Shown here in pieces: positions 5,691 through 5,927 of a DNA stretch of 5,927 bases (position 1 is its first letter; each line of letters starts with the position of its first letter). The notes below the pieces were generated by a model that saw only the letters and a program-made list of their open reading frames with translations, made no database searches and was not told the DNA's origin. Origin of the DNA: Chloroflexota bacterium (GTDB lineage: Bacteria > Chloroflexota > Dehalococcoidia > Plut-88900); NCBI GenBank assembly GCA_022572865.1, contig JACZVB010000108.1, positions 1-5,927 on the forward strand, written 5' to 3'. The position numbers and the translations under genes were made by a program.

Positions 5691-5700
5691 CACTCCCCGA
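5685..5700. repeat. Competing 6-bp stem-loop TCGGGG/CCCCGA
   Basis: TCGGGG (5685-5690) pairs with CCCCGA (5695-5700) around the loop CACT. It uses the same arm as the outer stem of the preceding hairpin, so only one of the two can form at a time. No T-run follows. The remaining part of the divergent spacer, 5701-5766, shows nothing I recognise. Confidence 0.5.
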
Positions 5701-5766
5701 TTTATAGGACTTATTAAACGACCTCGCTCATGGCAACCAGGCCATCGGCCCCGTAGTGCTTCGATA

Positions 5767-5795
5767 TTGACTCGGTTCCAGGGGTAACCTACACT
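5767..5795 (+). promoter_or_regulatory. Sigma70-type promoter candidate for the last gene
   Basis: TTGACT (5767-5772; 5 of 6) and TACACT (5790-5795; 4 of 6) are separated by 17 bp. Initiation would be near 5802, giving a leader of about 34 nt. TGTAAT (5808-5813) is a better -10 match but has no -35 at a proper distance. Confidence 0.5.
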
Positions 5796-5835
5796 TCTAA
5801 GAACTCATGTAATAGGGCACATTCAGGAGGAGTCT

Positions 5836-5927
5836 ATGGCTCTCAGCAAGACTCTGGAAGGGTTCCTCGCGCAGCCCAATCTACGCATCCTGGCCACCCT
5901 CCGTAAGGCCGGCTCGCTCGACCTTAC
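5836..5927 (+). CDS. Probable PPOX-class (F420/FMN split-barrel) protein, N-terminus only (3' truncated)
   Basis: ATG at 5836 with a full AGGAGG (5825-5830) 5 nt upstream, a very strong ribosome binding site. Thirty codons are visible before the window ends: MALSKTLEGFLAQPN, then LRILATLRKAGSLDLT. A short amphipathic helix followed by a 'NL-x-x-LATLRK-x-GS' first strand and turn is the usual opening of pyridoxamine-5'-phosphate-oxidase-like proteins, many of which bind F420 or FMN as small oxidoreductases. The catalytic and cofactor-binding parts lie outside the window, so neither cofactor nor substrate can be given. A TTGACT-17-TACACT promoter candidate lies upstream. Family assignment rests on one short segment. 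Confidence 0.7.
   Translation, partial: MALSKTLEGFLAQPNLRILATLRKAGSLDL

Noticed and set aside
5589..5700. CRISPR array.
   Set aside because: The repeated cores are inverted within palindromes, only two copies share the core, and there are no regular spacers or cas genes.
5529..5717. A 62-codon plus-strand frame in the divergent spacer.
   Set aside because: It reads straight through the palindromes, has no Shine-Dalgarno sequence and resembles no family; its length is expected by chance.

Overview
The window is a 5.9-kb piece of a GC-rich bacterial chromosome, truncated inside a gene at both ends. Bacterial signs are Shine-Dalgarno sequences, CCA-encoding tRNA genes and a rho-independent terminator. 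A mycothiol/DinB-type maleylpyruvate isomerase-family protein, a likely PPOX/F420-type protein, an acyl-CoA dehydrogenase, an orphan benzoylformate-decarboxylase-like enzyme and palindromic intergenic repeats together suggest an environmental Chloroflexota (Dehalococcoidia/SAR202-like) or, less likely, an actinobacterium. That placement is inference from gene content; no marker gene settles it.

Layout. (1) 2-724, plus strand: C-terminal 240 residues of an acyl-CoA dehydrogenase. (2) 725-871: short spacer between convergent genes, with a direct repeat and small inverted repeats. (3) 872-1684, minus strand: a maleylpyruvate isomerase-family protein. (4) 1719-2282, minus strand: five tRNA genes, transcribed in the order Trp(CCA), Leu(GAG), Gly(GCC), Cys(GCA), Leu(UAA), with a promoter candidate upstream of Trp. 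A strong intrinsic terminator lies between Cys and Leu(UAA). (5) 2283-2472: spacer with the tRNA promoter and a small GC-rich hairpin. (6) 2473-5469, minus strand: a probable two-gene unit, a thiamine-diphosphate decarboxylase-like enzyme followed 84 nt later by an M20-family N-carbamoyl-amino-acid/allantoate-type amidohydrolase that starts at TTG. (7) 5470-5835: non-coding divergent region with a cluster of perfect and near-perfect palindromes and promoter candidates on both strands. (8) 5836-end, plus strand: the first 30 codons of a probable PPOX-fold (F420/FMN) protein with a strong SD.

The genes look like catabolic, accessory metabolism around a housekeeping tRNA cluster. The amidohydrolase would release amino or ureido acids from carbamoyl compounds, and the ThDP enzyme would act on a 2-oxo acid. 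A shared pathway is suggested only by their spacing and orientation. I see no defence system, CRISPR array, insertion sequence or clearly new multi-gene system. The least ordinary items are the palindrome cluster with its repeated GTCCCGA/TCGGGAC core, the terminator inside the tRNA cluster, and the ThDP enzyme that appears to lack one catalytic histidine of benzoylformate decarboxylase.
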